A stretch of 22,831 nucleotides of DNA from Acanthaster planci (lineage: Eukaryota > Echinodermata > Asteroidea > Valvatida > Acanthasteridae), in NCBI RefSeq assembly GCF_001949145.1, contig NW_019091412.1, positions 594,455 through 617,285 of the forward strand. The letters are read 5' to 3'. The notes beneath the pieces were generated by a model, which was not told where the DNA came from, searched no databases, and was given only the letters and a program-made list of their open reading frames with translations. The position numbers and the translations under genes are program-made. Positions 1 through 12,606 of the stretch are shown here, piece after piece; position 1 is the stretch's first letter; each line of letters opens with the position of its first letter.

Positions 1-3000
1 GGGAATGTCTCCCAAGTGACCCATTTTCAGTAAACAGTATCATTGTTATTAGTACATCTAAGAATGTATGTACCGCTGCCTGTTGTCATGGCTTTTCACC
101 CACACTAGGGAGTAGTAGTGAGTTTACCTAAGTCCAGCTTTGTGTTTGTTGCATTCTTTGTCCAGCTAAGCCTTTTCTTTTCTCTTTCTTCTGGCCTTAT
201 GCCTGTTAGGCAGTTGGTGTGTATTGTACCTGAATGTTTGAGCACTTCACAAAAACCTTTATTTCTTTTGCCCTTTGTCCTTCGTTGAATTGTCTTCCCT
301 GCAGAACACTACCTCACACCAATTGTTGTTATGCCTGATGTCTAGTACCATTCCTTGGACTTTTCCTCCTGGCGTTGACTGACCTGGGGTCAGATCCAGG
401 CACTCTCCCATCAATCTCTTCAAGAAGCTCAATTTCCTGTCGCCTTCCTGCGCTGGCCCCGTCTTGTCCTCGCCTCCCCCATTGACTACAGCGCTCAAAT
501 TGAGGGGGGGGGAGCAGAGCTTGCTGGGAGGAGGGGGGAGAGAATGATCGTCTTCCTAGCGATGGATTGGAAGCGAGGGAAGGGTGGAGAGAGAAGCAGC
601 GCCAAGGAGAAATCAGGATACAAGTTGGAGGAAGTGGGAGCTTTGAACAGTTTATCCCTGATGTGACTCTCACGGAAGCTGGGTGGATCCACAGTGAATT
701 CTTGAAAACAGGGAAGGAATTTTTTTTTGGGGGGGAGGGGAGGAATCCTCCTTGCTGCCGTGGCTTGCATTTGCTAGTGGTTAATCTCAGTCAAGGTGAA
801 AGCAGAGACTGTACTGTACAGCAGCTGCCATCTTCTTGTCATCTTGGGCTATTTCTGACAGTGAGAACCGCAATGACCACAATCTCTGCGTGTTAGTAAA
901 TATCCATTTGTGGTGGTTGGAGAGGTGGTGGTGGGGGGGTTGAAAGTCGTCCGGAGTCAGTTTATTAATAGCTTGCTGCTGGGAGGATGGCACTTATGAC
1001 ACAGCTTAGCGTCTTCTCGGTATCATTGAATGCTTCCCTGCACGTGAGATCAAGCTGAACAAATTTATGTTGTGCTACGTTTTGTGCAGTTGAGTTCAAC
1101 TATTTAGCAACAACTCACGCTGAAGATTTGAGCTTCCTATGTTGTAACACAGTTAGTAAAAAATACTCTTATCTGTGGTCTCTCTTTTAAAACAAAAAAA
1201 ATGCAAACATTCAGATTTTTCACAGAGAATGTTGTCGTGTTTGCTTTATTACATTATTACTTTGTGAATATCAAATTCAGCATACGTACATAAAATTATG
1301 CAAAGTGTCGAATATTTTACTCGGAATTCTAGTCAGATGCAATTACTCCCATTGTAAACAACACAGTTAACCCCTCCTAAATACGGACCACTTTGTGTCT
1401 TGACTCCAGCTGCGTTTCCGTTGACTGAAGATAACAAGTATAGATGTAGATTAAGAGTAACTAAGCAGGGTAGGTCCACCTACATGTATACATATACCTT
1501 CATCTCTTCTGCGCAGTGTGTTGAGAAGCCAGTGGTCCATTGAGTTTTCTCAGATGCGCCATTACATTTGCAGTTTTTATGATGAGCAGTCAGTCACATC
1601 CAATGGAAGTGACTCGTTCTGGCTCTCACCCCCCCCCTCCTTCCCTTGCCACTCACTATCTTCTGAAGGATGGAGAAGAATTTAGATCTGGGTGTTGACC
1701 ACGAGATTGGAATCTTGGAGGAAATTCAATTTTGGTCCTGCTGCCACAACAGCCCAGCGCTAGGAAGGGAAGAATTTAACCGACACCATGCTTCCATTGT
1801 TGCTTTTGCCATATATCTCAAGCTAAATTAGAAACTGGTCGGACCCGGAGGAAAGATGTTTTTTATTTGTTTGGCAAAAAGGGTATGATGGTTCAGGAAT
1901 TGCCCACCTGTATAGTTGGCTCCGCTTCATACCCGGCCAATTTTTGGAGATATATGTACAAGGTGCTGCAAAGTCTGAAGCTTATATTCCAAGAAAAACC
2001 TATGTACTGTAAAATTGAGACTACCGGGTAGACAAGTCAAACTTGGTGAGGAATGGAATCCATTTAAGACAAATGAGACCATATTTTGTAGCCACTCAAA
2101 TTTCATGTGACTCCGGATCCAGTTAAATGTAAAAATCACTAAAATGTTGCACGATTGGCCACATGCCTGAAACAATTTTAGCCTTTAAATTACACGGATA
2201 TTTATTTTTGAGGTGAGAACTAGTTGTATATTTCACTGTTGAAATATTGAGCCTAGATACTGCTAGCCGTAATAAGTCGACATTTTGTTGGATATCTAAT
2301 ATCCCAACAGGAAAAAACATTTCATAGACCACCTGTTACTTGCCTCAAAATTTGAATTAAGCAAGAAAGGTATTAGTTGCTACAGATACAGTTGCTTCAA
2401 GGACCACAACACCACAAAATGTTTTTATATTTAATCTGTTTTTAAAGAAATTCTCCATATTTTTTTCCTGGGAAGAAAGGTCTCCACCCTTTTCCAGCGA
2501 CAGGCAGAGATCAGGACTTAAATTATTCATCCTGTTTGGCAAATGGTAATGGAAGCACTAAACCTCTCTGTATCCGCCCCAGAAATTAATCAAGATTCAC
2601 GCTGGGAAAAGTGCAGATAACTTTTACTTTTGCCCTCTGTGCCCTCCTCTCTCCTCGGCTTCTTGCTACCTCTTACAACCCCCTCCAAACACCCCCCCCC
2701 CAAATAAAAGGAACTTGGAGTTAACAAGGCCAGAGGAAGTGGGAGTTTGAATATCGTTGAAGTCCGCTTCTCACACGCTAGGATGTTGTGGCTAGACAAG
2801 GATCAGAGGTGAATTTCACACGGGCAGAGATGGGGAGGGGAAAAACATATTGAGATCCGTGAGCACGCTTTATTGGTTGTCTCCTCTCGCCGTCTCCATT
2901 TAGCCACCTGACGATTGGACATCGCCCCACTGGATGACCCACTTTTGCTGTGACTTCCACGTGGCATTTTGGGCTGGCCTTTCAACGGTTGATCACAGTC

Positions 3001-6000
3001 CCGGTGTTGGATGTGGATGTTTTCTCTGAGTGGAAAATTTGCCTGCGATAACTTGTTTGTAAAGAACTGTGTAGGGGTAACTGACATCTTCATTTTGAGT
3101 GGATCACATCAGTAGCATGCAGCACGTTTGTGTGGATTTGGTGTTTTCTTTCCCTTTTGCCCTTTTTTTTTTCAAAACACATCTGTTGATACTCGCAGAA
3201 ATTATACAGTGACAGATTTTCTTGGGAATTTACTTCAAGGGTCAAAAACAACCTCGTAGTTCCATGGCAATGTCTAGCACCAGGGATGCATTGTGTCAGC
3301 CTATCCAGGCTAATCCAAGGCAACACGTTTCATGTTCTTATGCATGTAGTTTGAAGCATGCATACATTGTATAAGCCATGACACCCTGTTGGTGGAAGAG
3401 GTTTCGCAGTGCACCTGCACCACAGATCCACAATTGTTGTGCTCCCTACATGTAGAAAAGGCTTCTACTTCATGTTGCCGGTTGATTAAATGACAGGTGT
3501 AAGTCTGTCATAGCAGTGTCCATGTAGCATGTTTGTCTGAGAGAAGGTGTTTTAGGCCAAGGAACCTTTACTGTAACCACCCTTCCCCTATAAATGTCTT
3601 AAAATCTGTCTCTTCTGGGAACGTTTTCCCAAGAACTTGCTGTTTTTACCTAATTTTCAGTGTAGCGTTAGATTTACATATGTGTGTGTAACCCTTCCTC
3701 CCCATTCCTTCCAAGTAGACCCTTCCCCAGTTTCTGCTTCACCGGAGATATCTGTCACAGGTTTTAGAGTCGAAAAGAGTTGGTCCTGTTCCATAGCTCC
3801 ATTCCCAACAAGTCGCGTGAGTTGCCATCTCATCACTGCTGTCTGTTTTGATGGGAAAAGACACTCCGGATATTGAGTCCCAAACCTCCTGGCAGGAATG
3901 CAATAAGCGTGAAAAATCCAGTGCCGCATTAAAACAAAGTCTCTGGGTAAATTGAATTTGCAGAAGAGAGGGGGAAGGGGGGGTTGAGAGAGGAGAGGAC
4001 ATGGATGGAGCATTGAATGTGGGCATTAAGATCCAAATCCCCTCCGACTATTAGCCAATGGAAGGGATGCCATGTGATTCATAGCCTTCTGCTGTTTGGG
4101 TTTGGAGTCGATTTGTTAACAAATGACGACGTGCTGTTAGCAATTAGCCTATGTGGTGATGTAGCAGATTTCCGCAGGTTGGGCCATCTTGGATGAATGG
4201 GACTGAGGTTGTTTGGGGGGGGGCAGCAATTGATCCAAACACTTAGTAAGGTGGGTTCCCGCAATAAGTTTTAACTTTCTTGTCTTTTAACACTGCTTAG
4301 CCTAACTGAGAATCATTCAGAAGCAGGGTACCGGTACACCTTATTACAATTTGGTTGGTTGCAAATGTCTAGCTGTGATGGAGATCAGGTCTGGGCTGAA
4401 CAAATCTGTGATTGTCTTATCCATCCAGCGTGCCTCTTGTCAGCTAGATACTAGTACATAGGTTGAGAGTGGCTTTTGTAACTCTTGTCCTGGGTATGTT
4501 ATAAAAAACCTTAGGTCATTACCCAGTGCAATTTAGGTTATACCAAATATATGTACTTTGTCTTTGTATGTACAATGTATTAAGTGATGTAGCTATTCAC
4601 CCTTAAGTCTCTTGCATTGATATCATCCACTTTGAAGAGGATTTCAACTGGCCATGTACTGGAAGGATGTGTTTTGTCTGTTGAAAGCATAGAGAATGTG
4701 CCGTTTGGCTCCCTCCAGTCAGTGGATTTTGACCGAGTTTTGAGAGTTCGGTACAAAATGTTGAAGGAGAATTCTACATTTACATAGACATGTATGTACC
4801 AAAATAGCTTGTTGCCGCATCAGTCAGTAATGTTATTGCTATGTACAGGATGCACACCATTACCGCTCCTATTCTTTAATACCTGTTTGTATTGGAGATC
4901 TGGGTTTGTCTCTTCTTCGTATGCCCTGCTGCACAACAGCGCTGCCCCACCCAGTGCAACATGCAGCAGGCTTAACCAGCAGCAGGTTGATGTGGGTGTT
5001 GCAGGAGGCCAGGTTTTGGAGCAATGGATTCAATTTCCTGAGGTGAGCAATCGGGCAAGGTCGTTGTAGTGTCTAATTTGAACCATGGCCGGGGTTTTTA
5101 TTTCTGGACTGTACACAAGGGGTGCATTGAACAATCCGCATACACATTTGCCCACGCTGTGCACCTTGCTCGTGGGTTTTTGTTGTTCAGGTCTCCCTGG
5201 AGGTGATACATGTTCATCTTTTGCCGTGCAGAGCATTGTTGAGTGATCTACAATGATGTAATAATTTCCATAAGCCTTCCCTCACCTCCAAGGTGAAGTG
5301 ACAAAAACTTTACTGGGCTGGATCTGCTTCGGAGAGCACCGCCCAGCTTCTCCTCCTGCAACTGAAATGGCCAATGAGGTGCTGATTATTATTTGACATC
5401 ATGGCTTAAAGTAACCAAGGGTCACAGTGTGAGAGTTTGAGTCGTGGATGCCCTCAAGCTGACTGGTTCCAAGGATTGTTACAGTGAGATGGAGCATGAG
5501 AAGCACGTTTGCTGGAAGTCATTGCACGACATCCAGCCAATATTTGCTGCGTGCAAAGCATTTTGGGCCATGTTGCTAAATAAATTTAACCAACAAGATC
5601 TATGTGGCTTGAAAATACCCAGCCCGTTACTCCCTACCCTCTGGAAGAAGCTGTTACTTTAATAAGTCAATGGGCTGTTTCAGGTTGGATGAAGTCTTTC
5701 CCATTTGACGTTGAATTGTGTCTCTTAAGTGCATTGATGTCTTTTGGCAAATTAAAAGTTTTGCAAATTGAACATCGCTTTTGCCCCCTCGGATCAGCAG
5801 GCAGTTCAATCCATCCTAATATTCAGCCCCATGTACCGGTAGCTCACTAGGTCAGGACTGGTCCAAATCATTGCCATAAATTGTCGTGCTGGAAAGCTGG
5901 CTGATTCATTGGACAGTTTATATCAAATTTCATTGTTCTGCCTCCAAATCGGAAATAATCAGTAAAGTCATATGTACAGAAGTCTCAACCATCTTGTTTT

Positions 6001-6240
6001 TATGACTGAAAGGAAAAAAGAAACTTACGACTGGGGTGATTTCTTCACTCGACAGCCTTCGCTCTGAGAGGTGTGGCATGTCTTCTAAACTCCCCTTTTC
6101 CTGAGTTTACCTCTTATCAACTCTCCCATCACAAGTCGGAGAAATGATTTGCTTCCTCGGGACCGTGAAGTGCTCCTGACTACACGAGAGAGGGGGGAAA
6201 AAAGAAAAATTAAAAAATTCTGTCAATCAGACGGACGATC
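1..6240. other. Gene-free intron-like or intergenic stretch
   Basis: I see no supportable gene here. Open frames on either strand stay below about 120 codons, show no recognisable domain, and are not bounded by paired splice signals. The stretch holds homopolymer runs: nine G at 504-512, nine T followed by seven G at 720-735, nine C at 1629-1637, ten C at 2692-2701, ten T at 3163-3172 and nine G at 4215-4223. It also holds scattered tacatgta-type palindromes and a gtaccggtac palindrome at 4328-4337. The + strand is richer in T than A, which would fit an intron transcribed rightwards, but this is inference. Confidence 0.6.
4328..4337. repeat. ACCGGT-core palindrome (one of several)
   Basis: The ten bases gtaccggtac form a perfect palindrome. 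The same taccggta core recurs at 5834-5841, 6925-6932 and 19267-19274, with a partial copy (accggtat) near 22728. The recurrence is directly visible. Whether it is a genome-wide word of this species or a binding site is not known from this window. Confidence 0.6.
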
Positions 6241-6301
6241 GAGGGCAGAGAGAGAGGGAGGGAAAATAAATGTGTGTGAATGTTCCATCGGTCACCCTTA
6301 G

Positions 6302-6486
6302 GGAATGCTGCAGCGAGTTTATCGGAATTATTACAAATTAAAAGCTAAATGTGGCCTTCCTGTTCGACGTGTACCCAGAGCTGTGAGGAGAGAGCTGTTA
6401 TCACGATACAACGGACTATTACAAAAAAAAAACGCCCAGGAAACTGGAAATATGGGAGTGCCCAGACAAGAGGAGAAAACATGGTA
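6302..6486 (+). other. Weak candidate exon or chance open frame
   Basis: An acceptor-like cccttag ends at 6301 and is followed by a frame open for 61 codons before TAG at 6485. The predicted peptide is rich in Arg, Lys and Leu (it includes VYRNYYKLKAKCGLP and RRELLSRYNGLLQKKN), so it reads more like protein than most open frames here. Against it: the pyrimidine tract before the acceptor is short and purine-interrupted, no good GT donor lies before the stop, a run of ten A sits inside, and I recognise no family. It could be a terminal exon, a degraded gene fragment or chance; chance is the default. Confidence 0.15.
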
Positions 6487-6625
6487 GATGGGTAAACACT
6501 CGGCGGTCTCACCAGGGACTTGTCTTTTTTTAAGAACTGTGTTAATTGACAAGTGGATTTTCATTCTGGGCTGGAGTCGTGGAACCGTCTCTTTTATTTC
6601 CCTGTGTATGTTTCTGTCACATAAG

Positions 6626-6682
6626 CCCTTTTTTTTTTCCTTTCAGATGTCAAGGTACAATCCTGATGTACATGTTCCTTAG
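6626..6682 (+). other. Strong 3' splice-site-like tract with 11-codon open tail
   Basis: A pyrimidine tract at 6626-6644 containing ten consecutive T ends in TTTCAG at 6641-6646, one of the best acceptor-like signals in the window. The following bases read ATG TCA AGG TAC AAT CCT GAT GTA CAT GTT CCT TAG, that is MSRYNPDVHVP and a stop at 6680-6682. This could be a short alternative 3' terminal coding exon, with an ATTAAA about 90 bases further on as a possible polyadenylation signal. Alternatively the AAG/GTACAA at 6652-6660 could act as a donor and define an 8-nt microexon. Such acceptor-like tracts also occur by chance in T-rich introns, so support is low. Confidence 0.2.
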
Positions 6683-7191
6683 GTTTGGCCACCTGTACTG
6701 CCTCTAAAGGCCCTTTTTTCATATTTTCATTACTCTTCTGATAACATTGAATAAGTCCAGCATATTGATCATATTAAAGACGCGTGAGTTGTCTGTCAAA
6801 TGTTGACACATTTTTAACAGTCTACTTGTCATTGAAAGTTCTCCAGCAAGATCTTGATTTTAACGTAGTGTCAAGTTATTGACATTCAATGATTATCTTT
6901 CTTGTTGAAAAATTGAGGTTCATGTACCGGTATAATAGTAAATAAGACATGAAAATGAGAATTTAAGAAATTCAAATTCTGGAACAATTGAGATTCACTT
7001 TTTTACTTATTGCTTACATTGTCTCTCCTTCATGGTAAAGTAACAGCCAGCACAACTATGATAACCTGTACTGGAGCTTTTCTGTAACATCTCGGTCGTT
7101 AATTATTGGTCATTGACCGGCGGACTACATTTCAACCCCAACGCTGTCTAAATTTCCTTGGATATTCATTCATTCATTTTGAACCCTCAAG

Positions 7192-7202
7192 CCCCCCCCC
7201 CC
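7192..7202 (+). repeat. Poly-C tract (C11)
   Basis: Eleven consecutive C, followed by A and five more C. It is one of a series of C runs on this strand and could form an i-motif or, on the complement, a G-rich structure. No function is implied by the sequence itself. Confidence 0.8.
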
Positions 7203-8116
7203 ACCCCCAACTCTCCCCCTACCGTCACCTACCCTTGGGGCACCGCAGTTGACAATTTCCATTGTTTTCTGTTCAACCATTAAACTCAAAAGGCAAAAAA
7301 AAACAGTGACCTGACCTTTATGAAGTCTGTCCACATTGTAAGCAACGCCCTCGATTGGGAAGGAAGGGCGTACCAGCTGTTCAGATTATGAAAAAAAAAG
7401 GGAAAAGGAACATGGATTCTTTCTATGAATAATCCAAGTAGTAACTGCTCTCAGTCCCTGTGTTCTCCTCTCCTGTAAGCTGTTATCAGTACTGAACATA
7501 GCCGTTTCTGGTTCAACCTGTTCCCAATCACGATTAAGTTGAAAGATTAGAGGGGGTGGCTGGTTTGAGGTTCAGACCCCCCCCCTCTTTTCAGGAGCGA
7601 GGTTTTGGTGTGAGGTTTGGAGAGATGTGCCGAGAGGGTAGCTTAAGACCAGCCTTCCTGATTTCCCCAAGCAGGTGGCATGGTGGTACTTCTGGTATGC
7701 CTTCATGCGACCTTTTAAATCAGCAATGAGTGAACTTTCCTGAGGCTGCAACTGAGCCTTCGTGGCAAAGGAAGCCTTCAATCAGATCTGAACATGGCCA
7801 CAGTTCCAGGTTTGGAGAAAAAATGTCCTTTTTCGCCCTGTGTTCTACAAAGATTCTGTGATAGCGAACACGCAATGATGAAAATAGACTTGGTGCCTGC
7901 CATTTGTTTAAATCGAGTTTTTATCAAATCCTCCTGATATTCTTTTCATGTTATGATTATTCATGCCACAAGTTTCCAGGATTTCCGTTTTTTCTGTTAA
8001 CTTGTACTGTCTGTAGTACCAGTGCTGGAAAGTCTCATGATAATAAATGTTCCAAGTGTTGACAGCTGTAACACATGGAACAGAGAAAATCCTGCCCAGT
8101 TGGCCCATCCTACTTC

Positions 8117-8136
8117 AGTCATTCAAGTGAATGACT
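8117..8136. repeat. Small perfect hairpin
   Basis: AGTCATTC at 8117-8124 and GAATGACT at 8129-8136 are perfect reverse complements separated by AAGT. The 8-bp stem with a 4-nt loop is visible directly. It is too short for a microRNA precursor and no U tract follows to suggest a terminator, so it may be incidental. Confidence 0.5.
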
Positions 8137-9438
8137 TTTTTAGTGTTGCCATGGTGAGAGGAAATCAGGCCTCTTTGGACCCCAGGAACCACCCACTACT
8201 GTCTCTAGTCTCTAGAATCTGTTGCCACGGTTATTTACGCCCAATTTAGCAACAGTTTTCCTGTGAATCACACAAATAATAATTTCCCCCATTACGACTG
8301 CGTGCAGTGCTCACATATCCTTGTTTTTCTTTCTGATTCTTTTCCTTCTCCCCGTGTTGTAATGAGAAGGATGTGGGGCACGCCCCGACTTAATTTGTCG
8401 TGGCAACCACCGTCCTGCCCGGCCAAATCCCCGGGTATTTTCTGAGATTATCTTTCTCCTTCGTTCTCTGTAACAGTGGAAACGCTGAGGAACTGCCATG
8501 TAGGCATAGCCCAGTTATTTTGTAACCAGACTGACTGGGATTGTTTCCTCCCGTTGAGCTTTTTATAAAGAATAGAAACATGTCAGAACTCCAGTGGGCT
8601 TCGAGCATAGTCACTTTTAAGTGTACATGGCATCGTGAGCAGGTTTCTGTAGAGACTGCCTTTACTGGCTTACAGTGTTCCCGTTACATTCAGTTACATT
8701 GTGCCTACTTCAACTGCAAATATGTCCAAAATGTCTAAGGGATTTTTTGTTAATTTTCAAATGAAATGGAGACATACACAGTGTGTGCGGTGCGTCTGTG
8801 GGTTGGCATAAAGCGATGTGAGATACTGTGACGTCTCAGGACCCGTAACCATGCCAACTAAATTCCATTATCTCCTCCTCATGAGAACATTCTTCTCATA
8901 ATCACTCAAATCTGGCCACATTTTGGGCACCATATAAAAGACAGGGGAACATGTTGTGCAAGTGCCCGGCAACTCTCTCCCCCTCTCCCCAATCCTAAAT
9001 ATCGCATTGCTGTGGCTTAATCAGAGTTGAGTAGGAGAAATACCAATAGCTGGAGTGGGAAAATTGAGGGAAACTGTGGCCCAGTGGGGCAGAGATTGGC
9101 AATTATTGGCATAATGGGTCCCCGATGACGCTACCAATAAATAGTTTAACACATTGAACTTGCCAATCCAATCATGCGTAGATGTATTGGTACATTGTAT
9201 GTGGGCATAAATCCTGCGTAGAACTAGAACTGAATGGATTCAACTTTTATGATGTGGATTGACATCATTTGTAATAGCAGAGTTGTCATTTGTATGGGGA
9301 AAAAAACCCCTTTGTGGTTTCTAAGCTGAAAACTGTTGTGCTGTTCATCTTAGAAGCTGTTTTTGAAGTGCTCTGTAAAAATGAGCAAAGTTGGTCCAGT
9401 TTGCACCTTTTTAAATTAGAATGACACCTTTGACCCTC

Positions 9439-9503
9439 CCTTTTAAAAAAGCTTTTGGTACATTTTATTTTGTGTCAAAACTTTTTTAAAGCTGTTTAAA
9501 AGG
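9439..9503. repeat. AT-rich imperfect inverted repeat
   Basis: The segment 9439-9455 (CCTTTTAAAAAAGCTTT) pairs with the reverse complement of 9488-9503 (AAAGCTGTTTAAAAGG), with one gap and one or two mismatches and a spacer of about 32 bases. Surrounding DNA at 9400-9560 is rich in TTTAAA words. It could be the remnant of a small foldback element or simply AT-rich drift. Confidence 0.4.
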
Positions 9504-10883
9504 TTATGCATAGCAGATACTAATAGATCCTTGTGAGTTTTTAAAGTCTTTTTAAGTATCAAAATAGGCAAACAATTGTTCTTCTTTTCAAAAATTGTTG
9601 CTTTTCAATGCATTTCCAAGCAAATGTGTTTGCAACATTTTCGTCTGGATGGAGTTGTAAATGGGACAAAGTATTTCGAAGACGAATTTGTGTTTTTGTC
9701 AAACACTATGTGTTTCGTTAGTGATACCAGACCTGCTTGGGATATCTTTCACTGTTAGTTTGTTTTGATGCCCTTACCTGTCCTTAGCTTCTGGGCAATT
9801 CCCAACCACGTATTTGTGGAAAAGCAGGCCATGGTGTTTGCCTAATTGTTGCTGGCTTTGTATCCAGTGAAGCCACTACAAGGGCTTGGTGGGTCTTTAA
9901 TGTGTTGATACAAAAAACACTGAAACAGTTGGCCGGCAATTGACGGCCTTGTCCTCACGCTGCACTTGAGACCCCGCCATGCACAGACAAAAACATGAAA
10001 GTATGAGAGAATCCTTAATCGGCTTCTCAGCAGGCCAAATCAGTGGCTGTTGTGGGGAGACATGGGGTAGGGTAGAGGGGTGTGAAACACTACCAAATGT
10101 ACCTCTGAAGTGCCCTGACTCCTGGGGGGGCACTGCCCTTTTTTTAATAGGGGTTAATACAGCTGGACTGGGGACCGTTGATCAGATTAGCGCCGGTATT
10201 ATTTTTAGGAGGGAGCTATGGGGTGGTTTGGCCACTGCGCTCTGTAAGGAATGCGGCAACGGAGCTGGACGCCGACAATGGGCATGAGGAAAACTCATTA
10301 GAGGGGAATTTGTGTCGTGCTTGCAACAATTGTTTCCTTATTTGGAAGCGCATACCTTGAATTTCTAGGAATTACTTGAAGGGTCCAGAGATATTGGTTT
10401 TTAGCTCTGAAGAGTGTTGGTCTTGTTACTTTGAAATAAATTGAAATGTTCAGTATTCAAGTCTCAGTCCTAGACTGCCAAATTAAGTTGTACATGTATC
10501 TGAGTATTTTACCATTCATATTTACATTTTGTTTGTATAAGTATTTTTGTCCTTTTTTCTCTTTTGATTTTCTGATTTTTATGCTCTATATAAAAAGTCA
10601 TGGGTAAAAAGTGTTGTTTTTTTTCAATTTTCATAGCAGTGGAAAACTCACAGAAAATTCTAGAAGCAGTTTCCTTGACAATTTCCCAATACAAATTCAA
10701 AGATTTGCTGTAGTTGTTCACTGAATAAATTTGGAAACAAATGAGCAGGAGTTGGCAATCGTTTTTTAAGAGTAGGTGGATGGAAAAAACTTAACAGGTG
10801 GCTTGTCTGTGATGAGGAGGGAGCTTATCATTCTTGGTTATCTTTATTCCCCATCCACTGTCATTCAAGAACTTGGCAAACTT

Positions 10884-10913
10884 GAGAAATTGAGGATTGA
10901 GAAATTGAGGATT
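10884..10913 (+). repeat. 15-bp perfect tandem duplication
   Basis: GAGAAATTGAGGATT occurs twice head to tail at 10884-10898 and 10899-10913 with no mismatch. Two copies only, so it is most simply a recent slippage or small tandem duplication. Confidence 0.85.
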
Positions 10914-11285
10914 CTAATCTCAAATGATTGCCTTCACCTGTGGCAATCAATTGATAGATAATTAAGTTCCCATCATCCCCTCCTTGGTCTCCCCCCCCAT
11001 CACCACCACCTCCATTCCAAATCAAAAATCTCAGCAATGCACGACAAGGGGCAGACCACTCACATTGGAGGACCGTCCGATCCAGTTTTGCGCCGATGAG
11101 GGTGAGACTCGGTGGCAGGTTGTTCCTTCCTTCCTGCTATGACTCAGTCCCTGCACTTTGGTGGTTGCAATTGCAGGGGTATCTTAATTAAACAGCATCC
11201 TCTGTGGGTTTGGCATCAGGTGTAAGGTTCCACTTCAACACCCTGTCTAAATTTGGAAATTAAAAATCCCGGAATAAACACAATT

Positions 11286-11293
11286 TGACGTCA
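11286..11293. promoter_or_regulatory. Perfect CRE palindrome (CREB/ATF-type)
   Basis: TGACGTCA, the full palindromic consensus for CREB/ATF bZIP factors, is present and is flanked by AT-rich DNA. A single octamer is weak evidence of function: one is expected by chance about every 65 kb at even base composition, and fewer where CpG is depleted, and this window holds two. No promoter or exon adjoins it. Confidence 0.3.
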
Positions 11294-12606
11294 TTTTTCT
11301 GTTTTTGTAGTTTTCCACCAAACTCCAAAAAGAGTCTTGAAAGAGTAAGATCTCTTTGTCTTTTTTGTCGGTTCTGGCCTTCATCGTCTTGATTTCTTCA
11401 TTTGGTTCGCTGCTTGTTTATGTGCCACATACTTTGGAAGAATTCTAGTTCTCTTGTTTAGCTTATCGGCAAAACTTAGTTGCTAACGGTTGCTACTTCC
11501 TGGTCTCTTTCTCTTCCTCTTTCCATCATGTTGTCCAACATTGGACAGGTGTATATACTGTCACTTCTGTTCCACCCTTGGAGACATCACTGTTAACCTG
11601 TGAACTTTTGACCTGGCATATGACCTCTGCCCTATATTGGCCTTGGTTTCCATCTGATTCAAGCAGGCAGACAGACAGACAAAAACAAATTCCAAACAAA
11701 TTGGAAGCACTTTTTTTATCAGGGAAGCACTGTATTCCTCAGGTCATGGTTAGGTCACGGTCCAGAAAGGGGAATTCAGAAGGCATTCCCCTGCTGTCAA
11801 ACTGGGCAAACAGTGGCCCCGCTACATGTCATTGTGAGGCAGTGTGTGGGGGAAGACCAGGACTATGGCCAAATAACTAGGGACAATCGAAGTTGATACA
11901 GGGCGGGAGATTGACAGCATGTCAGGCTGGTGAGTAAGAAGGTGTACACCAAGGCCCAGGATCGGAGGGGCACGATGGAATTTGTTGCATTCCAGGTTAC
12001 ATTGTATCCTTGCCCAACTATTGTCAAACCCTGCCTTTTTTTGGCTGTTTTGTGTAAAAATTTCACTGGCCCTCTCATCAAAGTGATACTTCTGGCACCT
12101 TTACCAAAAAAATGGTTCCCAGCACTTGAAATTTTACCTCTCTTTCTCTTTTTATCGAATGCCAGGCATAATTTTGGGTCATAAATCAAAGTTTGACATT
12201 TTTTTTCATAAAGGCTGTTAAAGAATCTCATTCACAAAGTAACAGTCACAGATTTATGTCTGTTTATTTTTGGTTGTTGCGTGGTCTTTGTTATCTTTTC
12301 CAAAGCTGAATACATTGTAACCTCAGAATGGAAAATATGCATTGTGGCTGTCATTCACAGGCAGTCCAAACATACTTCTCACTAAATGCCTGTGACTTTT
12401 GCTGTTTGCTGTGACTTCTGTGGAAATGACTAAAATGCAGCTTCCTAGGCACTAGGCTTGTTAGACAAGGTCGCCTTGAATCAGTTGAAGGGAAGTCCAC
12501 TCCAAAAGGTACACCTGTTCCCCCCAGAAAGACTTTATTAGAGTTTCAGAGCAAACATGGCACCGGTGTCAATAGCCGTAGGATTAATAGTCATCACATG
12601 TCAAAA

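Larger units (their letters stand above)
6801..12606. other. Gene-free intron-like stretch
   Basis: No gene is supportable. CpG is very sparse, for example absent across much of 9421-9600. It contains C runs of 11 (7192-7202), 9 (7577-7585) and 8 (10991-10998), small hairpins, and a TATA-like word at 8933-8940 without other promoter support. A second polypyrimidine acceptor-like tract (C run, then TCTTTTCAG) ends at 7594 and is followed by about 48 open codons to a TGA at 7736-7738, but no good donor is present. Confidence 0.6.

Noticed and set aside
329-673. Open frame of 114 codons on the - strand, Pro/Ser-rich
   Set aside because: Its openness follows from purine-rich + strand DNA with G runs; no homology is recognised.
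3657-4013. Open frame of 118 codons on the - strand
   Set aside because: No domain, and overlapping frames on both strands are equally open; no splice support.
5005-5042. Possible 38-nt exon between GTTGCAG and GTGAGC
   Set aside because: The upstream region is purine/G-rich and lacks a polypyrimidine tract, so the acceptor is not credible.
7577-7738. Acceptor-like tract ending at 7594 followed by about 48 open codons
   Set aside because: No convincing donor, and the pyrimidine tract is largely a C homopolymer run that recurs by itself elsewhere.
8933-8940. TATA-box-like tataaaag
   Set aside because: No initiator, no CpG enrichment and no downstream exon; such words are frequent in AT-rich introns.
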